20,611 bases of DNA from the NCBI GenBank assembly GCA_026770585.1, contig MU647228.1:108676-129286 (forward strand), given 5' to 3'. A program made the position numbers and the translations under genes. This DNA is from Baffinella frigidus (lineage: Eukaryota; Cryptophyceae; Cryptomonadales; Baffinellaceae). Under the pieces are notes generated by a model. It was not told the DNA's origin. It ran no database searches and was given only the letters and a program-made list of their open reading frames with translations. Shown here one piece after another: positions 13,294 through 19,381 of the stretch. Positions within the stretch are counted from its first letter, which is position 1; the number at the start of each line of letters is the position of its first letter.

Positions 13294-13396
13294 AAACCGG
13301 GTAGTTGAGCCTACGGAATTGCCTACGGTAGGCCGTAGGGGCCTAAACCGGGTAGTTGAGCCTACGGAATTGCCTACGGTAGGCCGTAGGGGCCTA
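13294..13396 (+). repeat. 51-bp tandem repeat, two identical copies
   Basis: AAACCGGGTAGTTGAGCCTA ... GTAGGCCGTAGGGGCCT is repeated with a 51 bp period and no visible difference. It derives from the 11661-11800 element end (GGGGTAGTTAGGCCTACGG). The identity implies a very recent duplication. Confidence 0.9.
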
Positions 13397-13427
13397 GGGG
13401 GGGTCCTATGAAACATGAGGTCCTGGC

Positions 13428-13475
13428 GAGCGAGGCAGGTTGGGCTGACTGCGAGGAAGGCCCCTGCCTAGCTCC
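13428..13475 (-). pseudogene. Decayed relative of the 13203-13261 exon
   Basis: Minus GGGCCTTCCTCGCAGTCAGCCCAA... aligns with GGGAGTTCCTCGCGGTCGGGCGGCCCAA but with a deletion that shifts the frame. It is preceded by a GAGCTAG acceptor. Confidence 0.45.
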
Positions 13476-13554
13476 GTTTCACTCGGGTTGACTAAATCGA
13501 TTGTGTCCTTTTATTCGACCCAAATCGTCAAAAGTCTACTTTTTCAAGGGAATT

Positions 13555-13620
13555 TATCAACTTTTGGCGAACCGTTGCGGTTTGGGCTCACCATTTTGGT
13601 GAGCCCGATTCAAGTGGAGC
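13555..13620. other. Hairpin GGGCTCACC / GGTGAGCCC
   Basis: A nine-base perfect stem with a six-base loop at about 13585-13608, within AT-rich sequence that contains CAACTTTTGGCG, a motif shared with other foldback ends. Confidence 0.6.
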
Positions 13621-13690
13621 ATAGCTAGCCTGCGGTAATTCCATCAAAAGGGAATTCAAACTCCCATGGCGCGAGGCCGGTCCACGAAAA

Positions 13691-13800
13691 TCATCTGAGC
13701 CATGATGAGGTGGATCCGGACCAGTTGGTCGTCAATAAAGAACTCTCTCTCGCCATCTCCGTCAGAGTGTCGATTGATTGCGTTGTGGGCAACAAAATTC
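13691..13800 (-). CDS. WD40-type exon (SDGDGEREFFIDDQLVRIH)
   Basis: The minus strand reads HNAINRHSDGDGEREFFIDD then QLVRIHLIMAQMIF. FFIDDQLVRIHL is paralogous to RFVIDDQQVRMYL of 1661-1754, and the SDGDG turn suits a WD40 b-c hairpin. Exact splice sites are unclear. The frame closes at about 13661. Confidence 0.5.
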
Positions 13801-13830
13801 ACCACACGGATGCTTGACTATTACCAGTAT

Positions 13831-14042
13831 CTACTCGAGGCTAGAGGTGTGACTATTTTAAAACAGACATTCTTTTACAAGTGAAGGGAAGAAAATAATT
13901 ATGCAGGAATTTTCACACAAATGGGGGCATTTGGTAACGTATCTCAAGTTATAACTTGAGATACGTGACCAAGTATGCCCGTGACTGGTACTGAATTTAA
14001 AACCCCCATATTTAAAATAGTCCCACTTCAAGCCTCGAGCGG
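13831..14042 (+). mobile_element. MITE family A, copy 4
   Basis: The ends CTACTCGAGGCT / AGCCTCGAGCGG each carry one change from the family consensus. The central palindrome GTATCTCAAGTTATAACTTGAGATAC is intact and different in sequence from the other copies. Confidence 0.9.
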
Positions 14043-14124
14043 AGGATCCTCTGGAATTGTGCAGTGATTTTCGTTGCCAGAAAGCGATTGCTCGATACGG
14101 TTACAGAGAGACACACGGTGAGGC

Positions 14125-14175
14125 AGCTGCAGTCGGGAGGAACGCCTCTGTTAAGGGTGTGGGGTTTGTCAGACA
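14125..14175 (-). pseudogene. Decayed WD40 exon (CSCLTVCLS)
   Basis: The minus strand has GCGTTCCTCCCGA then CTGCAGCTGCCTCACCGTGTG. The latter matches CTGCGAGTGCATCACCGTGTG of 13203-13261 (CSCLTVC versus CECITVC). A ~13 bp deletion between the two parts breaks the frame. Confidence 0.5.
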
Positions 14176-14190
14176 GTCAACCCGACGGAA

Positions 14191-14338
14191 CCACGCAGGG
14201 CTGGAGGAGGGGGTATTCAAAAGTCAATTTTTGAGGGGAAACGGTATTCAAAAGTCAATTTTTACCAGAACGGCCCCAAGAATGCGCCAATGGCCCCAAG
14301 AGCGCGCCTGGAATACCCCTCCCAAGAGCCTGGCGTGG
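14191..14338. mobile_element. Foldback family D, copy 1 (CCACGCAGGGCT ends)
   Basis: CCACGCAGGGCTGGAGG ... CCAAGAGCCTGGCGTGG with GGTATTCAAAAGTCAATTTT twice inside. Copy 2 is 16848-16997, and an end fragment lies at 156-200. Confidence 0.8.
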
Positions 14339-14392
14339 AGCTAGAAAGGCGCTGACTTGCGGGGTCGCGTGCTACTTTAGACGTGACCGGGA

Positions 14393-14491
14393 GCAATCAT
14401 AAGTTGACACAAGGGAAGAATGTACAGGATCCTGTACATTCTGCCAAAAGTTGACTCACGCCTACTGATGAGTTAACTTTTGCGATTGACC
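14393..14491. mobile_element. Foldback family C, copy 2, with 26-bp perfect palindrome
   Basis: CAATCATAAGTTGAC is mirrored by GTTAACTTTTGCGATTG. The core has a perfect 26-base palindrome (AGAATGTACAGGA and its complement). Confidence 0.7.
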
Positions 14492-14599
14492 ACCCTCAGG
14501 TCTAGCGTAGAATATGCCGCCCGTGGGGAACTCCCCAGCAGTAATTCCATCGGGTCCTTTAATAAAATCTATCTCAGATTCTGGGGGGCGGTAGAGCCA

Positions 14600-14735
14600 T
14601 TTTGTATATTTAGGGCTTAAAATTCCTTCGGTTTGTACCGGAAATGGATTAATAAAGGAATTGGAGCCGTTTTGCGGTTTAGAGGGGTTTATGATTTGTA
14701 CTACGAGAGCGACTTTACAAAACTATCAATAGATT
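14600..14735. mobile_element. Element related to 20305-20430
   Basis: AAAGGAATTGGAGCC, TTTGTACCGG and GAGAGCGACTTTACAAAA are shared with 20305-20430. The ends are degraded. Confidence 0.5.
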
Positions 14736-14744
14736 CACGGACTG

Positions 14745-14790
14745 TGAATTTAGGGTTTAGGGTTGAGGGTTTAGAGTGTAGGGTTTAGGG
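14745..14790 (+). repeat. Short TTTAGGG array
   Basis: Six or so TTTAGGG or variant units. Confidence 0.9.
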
Positions 14791-14841
14791 TCGACGGATG
14801 TGTGCCACAACCCCAGAATGTCAACTTGAGAATACAGTCCA

Positions 14842-15014
14842 ACTACCCTAACACAGGCTACCGTAACACATACTTACCCTCCACACATACTCCTTCGGCC
14901 GGCCCCCGATTTCCCCCTGCAGGGAAGTATGCCTGAGGGGTGGACACCATAACGCATACCTACCCTCCACACATACTCAATCAGTCCGGCCCCGACGGGT
15001 ATGTGTTAGGGTAG
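14842..15014. mobile_element. Foldback element, GTCCA duplication, internal direct repeat
   Basis: CTACCCTAACACA is mirrored by TGTGTTAGGGTAG, flanked by GTCCA at 14837-14841 and 15015-15019. Inside, ~44 bp (TACCCTCCACACATACTC...CGGCCCC) is repeated with a 78 bp period. On the minus strand each copy contains a strong donor-like GGAGG|GTA(A/G)GTATG. Confidence 0.7.
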
Positions 15015-15018
15015 GTCC

Positions 15019-15331
15019 ACTGTAGTCTGTCGCAATCCACCCCGGGTTTGTGCATGTCTAGGAGGGAGCGTCCCGGACCTAACCCGGGAACAAGTATTTT
15101 TCTTGTTAAAGCTGGCAATGAAAATTACCACACAACGGGTCACGTCCTCACGTCCGAAGCAATTGAGTGGTAACTTTCGTGCAGATCTTTTACAAGAAAA
15201 ATACTTGCTCCCGGATGAGACCTGCGGGGTCGCGGTATGTCTTATCGGCGGGGTCTAAGATGTGGATTGCTGACGATAGACATCCCTGATTTGCACCAAG
15301 TTTACTACACTCAGGGAAGTGGATCACGAGC
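15019..15331 (-). CDS. Two exons (LVIHFPEC...AIHILDPADKT / PGRSLLDMHKPG) around an introner
   Basis: Minus exon 15331-15222 reads LVIHFPECSKLGANQGC then LSSAIHILDPADKTYRDPA. AIHILDPADKT fits a WD40 d-strand. After the 15079-15221 element the frame continues as GPGRSLLDMHKPGVDCDRLQ, up to the next element at 15015. Both halves are open in the same frame, the main support for the model. The 15332-15468 element forms the upstream boundary. Confidence 0.6.
15079..15221 (-). mobile_element. Introner-like foldback, GT-AG, GACCT duplication
   Basis: The minus strand begins GTCTCATCCGGGAGCAAG and ends CTTGTTCCCGGGTTAG. The arms include AAGTATTTTTCTTGT and its mirror. GACCT is at 15076-15080 and 15219-15223. 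The core has ATGAAAATTACCACACAA / GTGGTAACTTTCGTGC. Excision of 143 bp joins GCAG to GTCCGG in frame. Confidence 0.75.
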
Positions 15332-15468
15332 CTTATCCGGGGAACCCTATTTTTCTTTAGTTTGATGGCAAGCAAAATTACTACATAAATGCTTTAATAT
15401 TACTTATAAGATCGAATTGTGTAGTAATTTTCCTTGCCATCAAACTAATAGGTTTCCCCGGATAAAGC
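15332..15468 (-). mobile_element. Introner-like foldback, GC-AG, AGCC duplication
   Basis: The minus strand begins GCTTTATCCGGGGAAACC and ends GGTTCCCCGGATAAG. AGCC is at 15329-15332 and 15466-15469. Core as in 4008-4153. The only boundary pair at the duplication is GC-AG. The frame downstream is open; upstream the same frame has a TGA seven bases before the boundary, so this locus may be partly decayed. Confidence 0.65.
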
Positions 15469-15489
15469 CCGTCTCAAGGGGCGCTCTCT

Positions 15490-15546
15490 GGCGTGGGACC
15501 TGCGGGGTCTCTGGAAAACGCCACGACGCAGCCCCCGTTCCTCACC
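15490..15546 (-). CDS. WD40-type exon (NPQVRNGGCVVAFSRDPAG), duplicate 1
   Basis: The minus strand reads NPQVRNGGCVVAFSRDPAG. GCVVAFSRD is a WD40 a-b strand. The twin at 15765-15830 reads NPQLRNGGCGVAFSRDPE with silent changes (AAT CCA / AAT CCG). The 5' end is cut at the foldback 15556-15727. The frame ends in TGA at 15475 unless GTCCCACG is used as donor. Confidence 0.55.
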
Positions 15547-15555
15547 TGTGGATTT

Positions 15556-15727
15556 CATATGGAAACACTTTCAATTTATAAAAAATATGAAAACACTTTC
15601 AATTTATAAAAAAGGTTTCAATCAAAATTACTACACGTTTGCTTTAATATTACTAGCCAAGACCTTTCTGCGTAGTAAATTTCATTGAACCATTTTTTTT
15701 ATAAATTGAAAGTGTTTTGGTATAAGA
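15556..15727. mobile_element. Foldback element, shared core, ACACTTTCAATTTATAAAAA arms
   Basis: The arm ACACTTTCAATTTATAAAAA occurs twice in tandem on the left and once inverted on the right. The core TCAAAATTACTACACG ... GCGTAGTAAATTTCATTGA is the common one. The duplicated left arm is unusual. Confidence 0.8.
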
Positions 15728-15757
15728 TTAGAGAGATGAGGTGCTAGGTTTCAGGGT

Positions 15758-15830
15758 CGCGGGAAAACGCCACGCCACAGCCCCCGTTCCTCAACTGCGG
15801 ATTAGACCACCAGCAACACGTAGCAGCTTT
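15758..15830 (-). CDS. WD40-type exon (WWSNPQLRNGGCGVAFSRDPE), duplicate 2
   Basis: The minus strand reads CCWWSNPQLRNGGCGVAFSR then DPET before TAG. Colinear with 15490-15546. After CCT the sequence is GAAACC, so a GA donor, or loss of the donor, is possible. The segment GAGAGATGAGGTGNTAGGTTTCAGGGT downstream of it recurs at 16166-16192. Confidence 0.5.
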
Positions 15831-15995
15831 TACCGGGTCCTTGCAAGATCCGGGAGTGAAATTATTTTTTGATTTATTCGTAGGACCCTACAGTAGGAAA
15901 CTCTAGGGACCTCGAATTGCTGACGGGAGATACCGATGAGATCTCATCGGTTTAGCTGAAAGTTACTACAGTACCTGACCCGGTTATGAGCTGCT
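15820..15995. mobile_element. Foldback element, AGCAGCT ends
   Basis: AGCAGCTTTTACCGGGTC is mirrored by GACCCGGTTATGAGCTGCT. Inside are a perfect 20-base palindrome ACCGATGAGATCTCATCGGT and the CCCTACAGTAGG motif. It is directly followed by the next foldback. Confidence 0.75.
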
Positions 15996-15996
15996 T

Positions 15997-16146
15997 TTAT
16001 CTCAGAAAACGAGTTCTAAAACTCGTTTTCTTAAGTCAATTCCCCTACAAATTCGTCAACTTATTCTTTACTCTCCGCATAAGTTGAAAAAATTGTAAGG
16101 GGATTGACTTAAGAAAACGAGTTTTAGAACTCGTTTTCTGAGATAA
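15997..16146. mobile_element. Nested-palindrome foldback, 54-bp arms
   Basis: Arms 15997-16050 and 16093-16146 match with two mismatches. Each arm itself contains the palindrome GAAAACGAGTTCTAAAACTCGTTTTC, so three alternative hairpins can form. The loop repeats the inverted GTCAACTTATT / AATAAGTTGA-like pair. Confidence 0.9.
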
Positions 16147-16184
16147 GCTTCGGGTTGCGGGTGGGAGAGATGAGGTGTTAGGTT

Positions 16185-16255
16185 TCAGGGTTTAGGATTT
16201 GGGGTTTAGGGTTAGGGTTAGGTTTAGGGCGTAGGGCTTAGGGCTGAGGGCTTAG
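16185..16255 (+). repeat. TTTAGGG / TTAGGG array, part of the 12.5 kb duplication
   Basis: Last TTTAGGG-polarity array in the window. Its right part belongs to the duplication with 12473-12565. Confidence 0.9.
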
Positions 16256-16309
16256 AGGTCAATTTCTAAACGTGGCTCGGATTCTAGAATTTCGAGACTT
16301 GGGGCCCAC

Positions 16310-16808
16310 CAAGTTCGGCGTGCCAGTCCGGTGCCCGATCAAGAACCGGAGCCTGCCGCTCGCTGCGTCGTACACCCGCACGACACTGTTCGCGTAGTCC
16401 TGCTCGCAGCGCAAGCGTGAAAAACTGTCCCTTCGCTGAGCGATCAGAAACCTTGAACGTTTTGGAATGCGGAGGGGATGAGCGTACGAGCGTGCATGCC
16501 AGCCGGCGGCACGAAAGCATTTTAAGGGGTCGTGTCATTTTTAAGGAGTGGCCAACCTCCCCGCCAGCGAACGCCACTGACTTGCCGCCAGGCGAGAAGG
16601 CGCCGGAGCCGACTTGGGTGTCGCCGAATCGGAAATCATTTCCCACTTTCAGCGTGCGAGCGGCCCACTGTTTCGAGCCGCTCTGCAACTCTCCATAGCT
16701 GCCGTTACTGCTGGCCAGCGTGAACCCGAGGTCTGTGGTGCGCCAGTCCACTGCCATCGAACTGATGTTCCTCTCCCGTCCAACAGGCAGCGACGGCCGA
16801 GCGGCCAT
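16310..16808 (-). CDS. WD40 blades, two exons (minus strand)
   Basis: Exon 16808-16557 reads ...ISSMAVDWRTTDLGFTLASS, then KQWAARTLKVGNDFRFGD and GSGAFSPGGKSVAFAGGE. Exon 16402-16310 reads QDYANSVVRVYDAASGRLRF then LIGHRTGTPNL. AFSPGGKSVAFAGG followed by SVVRVYDAASGRLRFLIGH is a complete WD40 b-c-d run only after removing the 154 bp intron 16403-16556 (GAG|GTTGGC...GCGAG|CAG, phase 0). The donor after PNL is GTGGGC. The 5' end may use TTTCAAG at about 16815 instead of the ATG at 16808. Upstream lies the family D foldback and then the plus-strand gene. Confidence 0.75.
16403..16556 (-). other. GT-AG intron, 154 bp, with dispersed 3' half
   Basis: It starts GTTGGCCACTCC and ends CGCTGCGAG, with GAG at both exon edges. 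The 3' part (GGTTTCTGATCGCTCAGCGAAG region) is repeated at 11190-11258. It has no foldback shape, so it differs from the introners. Confidence 0.7.
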
Positions 16809-16847
16809 TCCTCTTGAAAACGCGGGTTTATGGCGGGAGATTCTGAG

Positions 16848-16997
16848 TTTGACCAGCCACGCAGGGCTGGAGGGGGGGGGTATTCAAAAGTCAATTTTCC
16901 ACAGAAAATTGGATTCAAAAAGTCAATTTCAAGGAGAAAACGGCTCCAACGGCGACCATGGAATACCACCCCGAAGGGCCCTGCGTGGCTGGTCAAA
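16848..16997. mobile_element. Foldback family D, copy 2, 20-bp perfect ends
   Basis: TTTGACCAGCCACGCAGGGC and its exact complement at 16978-16997. Internal CAAAAGTCAATTTTCC and AAAAGTCAATTTCAAGG direct repeats as in copy 1. It separates minus-strand from plus-strand exons. Confidence 0.85.
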
Positions 16998-17034
16998 TCT
17001 GATTTTTTTCGTTGGCGCGATGGTCGGGATTCAG

Positions 17035-17450
17035 GATGGGTCGGCAGATCAGGGCGACGAACTCATTCCCCAGCTGTTCAATTCCGCGGAGGAGCTGTTG
17101 CAGCACGCAGAGCGATTCGAAGCGAGGACCAGGGAGGCGGCGAGTGCGCTCGGCGACTTAGAGAGCATCGTTTCGAATCTCCAGGTCGGGCGACCTGAGT
17201 TCCCTTCCATGCTCGTCAAGTAGAGGGGGCGTCATTCAGAATGAGTGGGTTGAGAAAATATGGCGGGCTCTATGCGCCGCTCTTGGTTTGATGCATGAGC
17301 AGGGAACAGACTCCGTGGTTCTGGTTTCCTCATCGAGCCGGTTTGGAGTGCAGGACGCGTACAACCAGCCGTCCATCGTCGAGCTCGCGCGGCTGGAGGA
17401 GGAGCAGTACCAGCGGGACAAAGCGCTCGCGGACAAGGGCAGACCGTCAG
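17035..17450 (+). CDS. Two exons of an unrecognised helical protein (plus strand)
   Basis: Exon 17035-17184 (50 codons) reads DGSADQGDELIPQLFNSAEE then LLQHAERFEARTREAASALG and DLESIVSNLQ. Exon 17300-17450 reads QGTDSVVLVSSSSRFGVQDA then YNQPSIVELARLEEEQYQRD and KALADKG. The acceptor GGGATTCAG follows a T-rich tract; donors are CTCCAG|GTCGGG and TCAG|GTCGAA, and the 115 bp intron 17185-17299 joins phase 0 to 0. Both peptides are rich in E, A, R, L and Q with heptad-like spacing, suggesting coiled coil. I do not recognise the family and it shows no WD motif. This is the first plus-strand gene in the window. Confidence 0.65.
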
Positions 17451-17538
17451 GTCGAATGTTTTAGGGCTCGGGATCTTTGTTTCGAAACGGTCGAATGACA
17501 CCGGCAATATTTCGTTCTCTGGATCCATGGCCTGACCC

Positions 17539-17670
17539 CTAAGCCCTAAACCTTAGGCTCTAACCCCAAAACCCAAAACCCAAACCCTAAACCCTAAACC
17601 CTAAACCCCAACCCCAACCCCTAAACCCTAGAAGCCCCAAACCCCCAACCCTAAACCCTAAACCCTCAAA
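17539..17670 (+). repeat. CCCTAAA array, first of the reversed polarity
   Basis: CCCTAAA, CCCCAAA and CCCCAAC units on the plus strand, ending at a CAAACCAG acceptor. Confidence 0.95.
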
Positions 17671-17674
17671 CCAG

Positions 17675-17726
17675 GTAGCGGGAGAGAGCGACCCTCGTCC
17701 AATACTTCAACCGGGAGCCGCAAAGG
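17675..17726 (+). CDS. Possible plus-strand exon (VAGESDPRPILQPGAAK)
   Basis: An island inside the CCCTAAA array, bounded by CTCAAACCAG and AAAGG|GTAAAC. Phase 0 reads VAGESDPRPILQPGAAK; phase 1 is also open (SGRERPSSNTSTGSRK), so the frame is undecided. The boundary pattern (array-CAG-island-GTAAAC-array) recurs at 17937-17965 and 18587. Confidence 0.4.
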
Positions 17727-18098
17727 GTAAACCCTAACTCCTAACCCCTAACCCCTAAACCCTCAACCCTTATCCCTCAACCTTAATCCCTAACCCCCAA
17801 ACCCTAAACCCTAATCCCTAAACCCTAACCCCTAATCCCGAAACCCCAAACCCCAAACCCTAAACCCTAAACCCTAATCCCCAAACCCCAAACCCCAAAC
17901 CCTAAACCCTAAACCGTAGGTCTCGGCGCCCAGGGGCAGACATCCTGTGGCCGACTCCTACGGGTAAACCCTAGACCCAACCCTAGACCACACCCTAAAC
18001 CCCAAACCCACTTATCCCTGAACCCCCTAAATCACGATCTAAATCACACCCTAATCACTAAACCCCCTAATCCCTAAACCCCCTAAACCTTAAACCCC

Positions 18099-18129
<31 letters not shown>

Positions 18130-18340
18130 TTAACCCTGAAACCCCCCAACCCTAAACCCTGCACCCGAAACCCTAAACCCTCTAAACCTTGAGCCCCCTA
18201 AACCCGTTGCCCTGAAACCTCAAACCCCAAACCCCAAACCCCCAACCCCCAACCCCACACCCCACACCCCACACCCCACACCCCACACCTAAACCCCACA
18301 CCCCACACCTTAACCACACACCTGAACCCCCAAAGCCCAC
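17727..18340 (+). repeat. Long CCCTAAA array with variants and one island
   Basis: CCCTAAA, CCCCAAA, CCCTCAA, CACACCC units. The island 17911-17966 has CGCCCAG, then ~30 bases, then CTACGG|GTAAACCC, a possible small plus-strand exon ending SCGRLLR, similar to SVGRLFSR at 18541-18587. Confidence 0.95.
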
Positions 18341-18394
18341 ACCGCACAGCAGGCAGCGACGTGTCAGGGACATCGGGAGCAGAGCGGGACATAC

Positions 18395-18487
18395 CCTCAG
18401 CTTCAAATGCCACCTCTCGGCAGGACGGCGTATCTCCCGGGTCAGACCCGAAAATCTCCAAGTAGCTGCGCAGAACCTCACCCCCCT
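18395..18487. CDS. Exon-like island, strand ambiguous
   Basis: Minus reading: GGEVLRSYLEIFGSDPGDTP then SCREVAFEAE with a good GAGG|GTATGT donor and TTTTAG acceptor, 93 nt. Plus reading: acceptor CCCTCAG, FKCHLSAGRRISR, donor CCCGG|GTCAGA. The duplicate at 18541-18587 keeps the plus reading open (LDCHLSVGRLFSR|GTAAAC) but has a stop in the minus one, which favours plus. The longer, richer peptide favours minus. I cannot decide. Confidence 0.4.
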
Positions 18488-18540
18488 CTAAAAGAGGTTT
18501 CACAATGCACAAACCCTCTAAAAGGTGCACATTTTACACT

Positions 18541-18587
18541 GAGCCTCGACTGCCACCTCTCGGTAGGACGGCTATTCTCCCGGGTAA
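18541..18587 (+). CDS. Duplicate of the 18.4 kb island (LDCHLSVGRLFSR)
   Basis: CTGCCACCTCTCGGTAGGAC ... CTCCCGGGT repeats 18409-18441. The plus frame gives SLDCHLSVGRLFSR ending at CCCGG|GTAAAC, followed by CCCTAAACC repeats. Confidence 0.35.
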
Positions 18588-18698
18588 ACGAACCCCACAC
18601 CCTAAACCTTAAACCTTGAACCCTAAACCCTAAATCATTCTTCCCAAGTCGTATCAGGATAGTCCCAGACAGTGAACATCCGCGTTTCTTGCCCCGGT

Positions 18699-18791
18699 CG
18701 TGTCCACTTAGCAGCGACCGAGATCGTTTCGTGTCCACTTAGCAGCGACCGATTTCCTTTCGTGTCCACTTAGCAGCGACCGAGTTCCTTC
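18699..18791 (+). repeat. 31-bp tandem repeat x3, expanded element end
   Basis: CGTGTCCACTTAGCAGCGACCGA... three times in exact 31 bp register. CCACTTAGCAGC is the terminal sequence of the 1775-1912 / 7773-7911 elements, and the rest of that element follows at 18792. Confidence 0.9.
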
Positions 18792-18904
18792 CCCCCCGGA
18801 TATCCGGGGGAAACGTGGTTCAAGTTCCAGGGCAATGGATAAGATTTTTCAGTACAAATCGTTTGATGGACGGTATCCGTGAAGCCTCCGGTGGCTTTTA
18901 AGTG
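18792..18904 (+). mobile_element. Foldback element, CCACTTAGCAGCC ends (copy 3 of 3)
   Basis: CAAGTTCCAGGGCAATGGAT, GTACAAATCGTTT and CCGGTGGCTTTTAAGTGG as in the other copies. A perfect CCCCCCGGATATCCGGGGG palindrome sits near the left side. The left terminal repeat is the tripled unit above. Confidence 0.8.
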
Positions 18905-19028
18905 GCTCGGCGCCCCTGCTCCAACACTCTGGGGGTGCAAGTGCGGCGGCCGTGTTGGCATTCATCAACTTCTCCTTCACTCACCCTGTCGGGCATTGAC
19001 TTTTCCGGTCGGGTAATTCACTTTTGTC

Positions 19029-19308
19029 AGGTGTTGACTTTTGGCGGGGATTGACTTTCCCGCGCGCAGGTTGAGCAGGACGGCGGGCCCCGCAGACCTC
19101 TCGGGAGGCTACGCAGCACGTCTTGCCCGGATATTTGGACATAACGTGACCAAAATTGCTGACTTTTGGCGTGTTTCCTGAGAAACAATCCAAGAATTAA
19201 CTTAAGAATGTTCCCCGTAGTGTTCCGAGTGGGTCAGAAGGCTCCCGGCAGGGAGGCGAAGGCGCGGGAACGCTGGCCAGCGAAATCCCCGCCAAAAGTC
19301 AGCACCTG
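19029..19308. mobile_element. Long inverted pair, CAGGTGTTGACTTTTGGCGG, around an exon
   Basis: CAGGTGTTGACTTTTGGCGGGG (from 19029) is mirrored by CCCCGCCAAAAGTCAGCACC TG at 19287-19308 with one mismatch. TTGACTTTT is repeated three times on the left. Unlike the other foldbacks, the 240 bp between the arms includes an exon-like segment, so it may be two separate elements in opposite orientation. Confidence 0.6.
19070..19170 (+). CDS. Possible plus-strand exon (ADLSGGYAARLARIFGHNVT)
   Basis: The plus strand reads LSRTAGPADLSGGYAARLAR then IFGHNVTKIADFW from a CGCGCAG acceptor to a GTGTTT donor. DLSGGYAARLARIFGHNVTK resembles a WD40 turn and a-strand, but no firm motif is present. The end of the frame lies in GACTTTTGGC, a foldback-end motif. 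Confidence 0.45.
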
Positions 19309-19340
19309 ACGAAAGATTTCGTACCCCCTTTTTAGACTTT
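19225..19340 (+). other. Segment paralogous to the 19.5 kb exon (SEGSRQGGEG)
   Basis: GGTCAGAAGGCTCCCGGCAGGGAGGCGAAGG parallels GACTCGGAAGGCTCGCAGCAGGGAGGGGAGG at 19568-19597. The shared plus frame reads SEGSRQGGEG here and SEGSQQGGEV there. Here the frame continues as AGTLASEIPAKSQ into the foldback arm and stops at 19333. Confidence 0.4.
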
Positions 19341-19381
19341 TTGGAGCGTAGAGGCGATTTGATCCGCTTCAGGAGTTTCAG

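Noticed and set aside
14426-14451. Perfect palindrome as a transcription terminator or operator
   Set aside because: It lies at the centre of a foldback element with a second copy at 13071-13177; the setting is eukaryotic and no T-run follows.
16284-16808. Single 174-residue uninterrupted minus-strand protein
   Set aside because: Only the first ~85 codons are WD40-like. After GGEVGH the frame crosses a GT-AG intron, and the WD40 continuation (SVVRVYDAASG) is in another frame after 16402.
16720-17223. Single 167-residue plus-strand frame starting at 16720
   Set aside because: The first part is antisense to WD40 coding and then runs through foldback family D. Only 17035-17184 has exon character.
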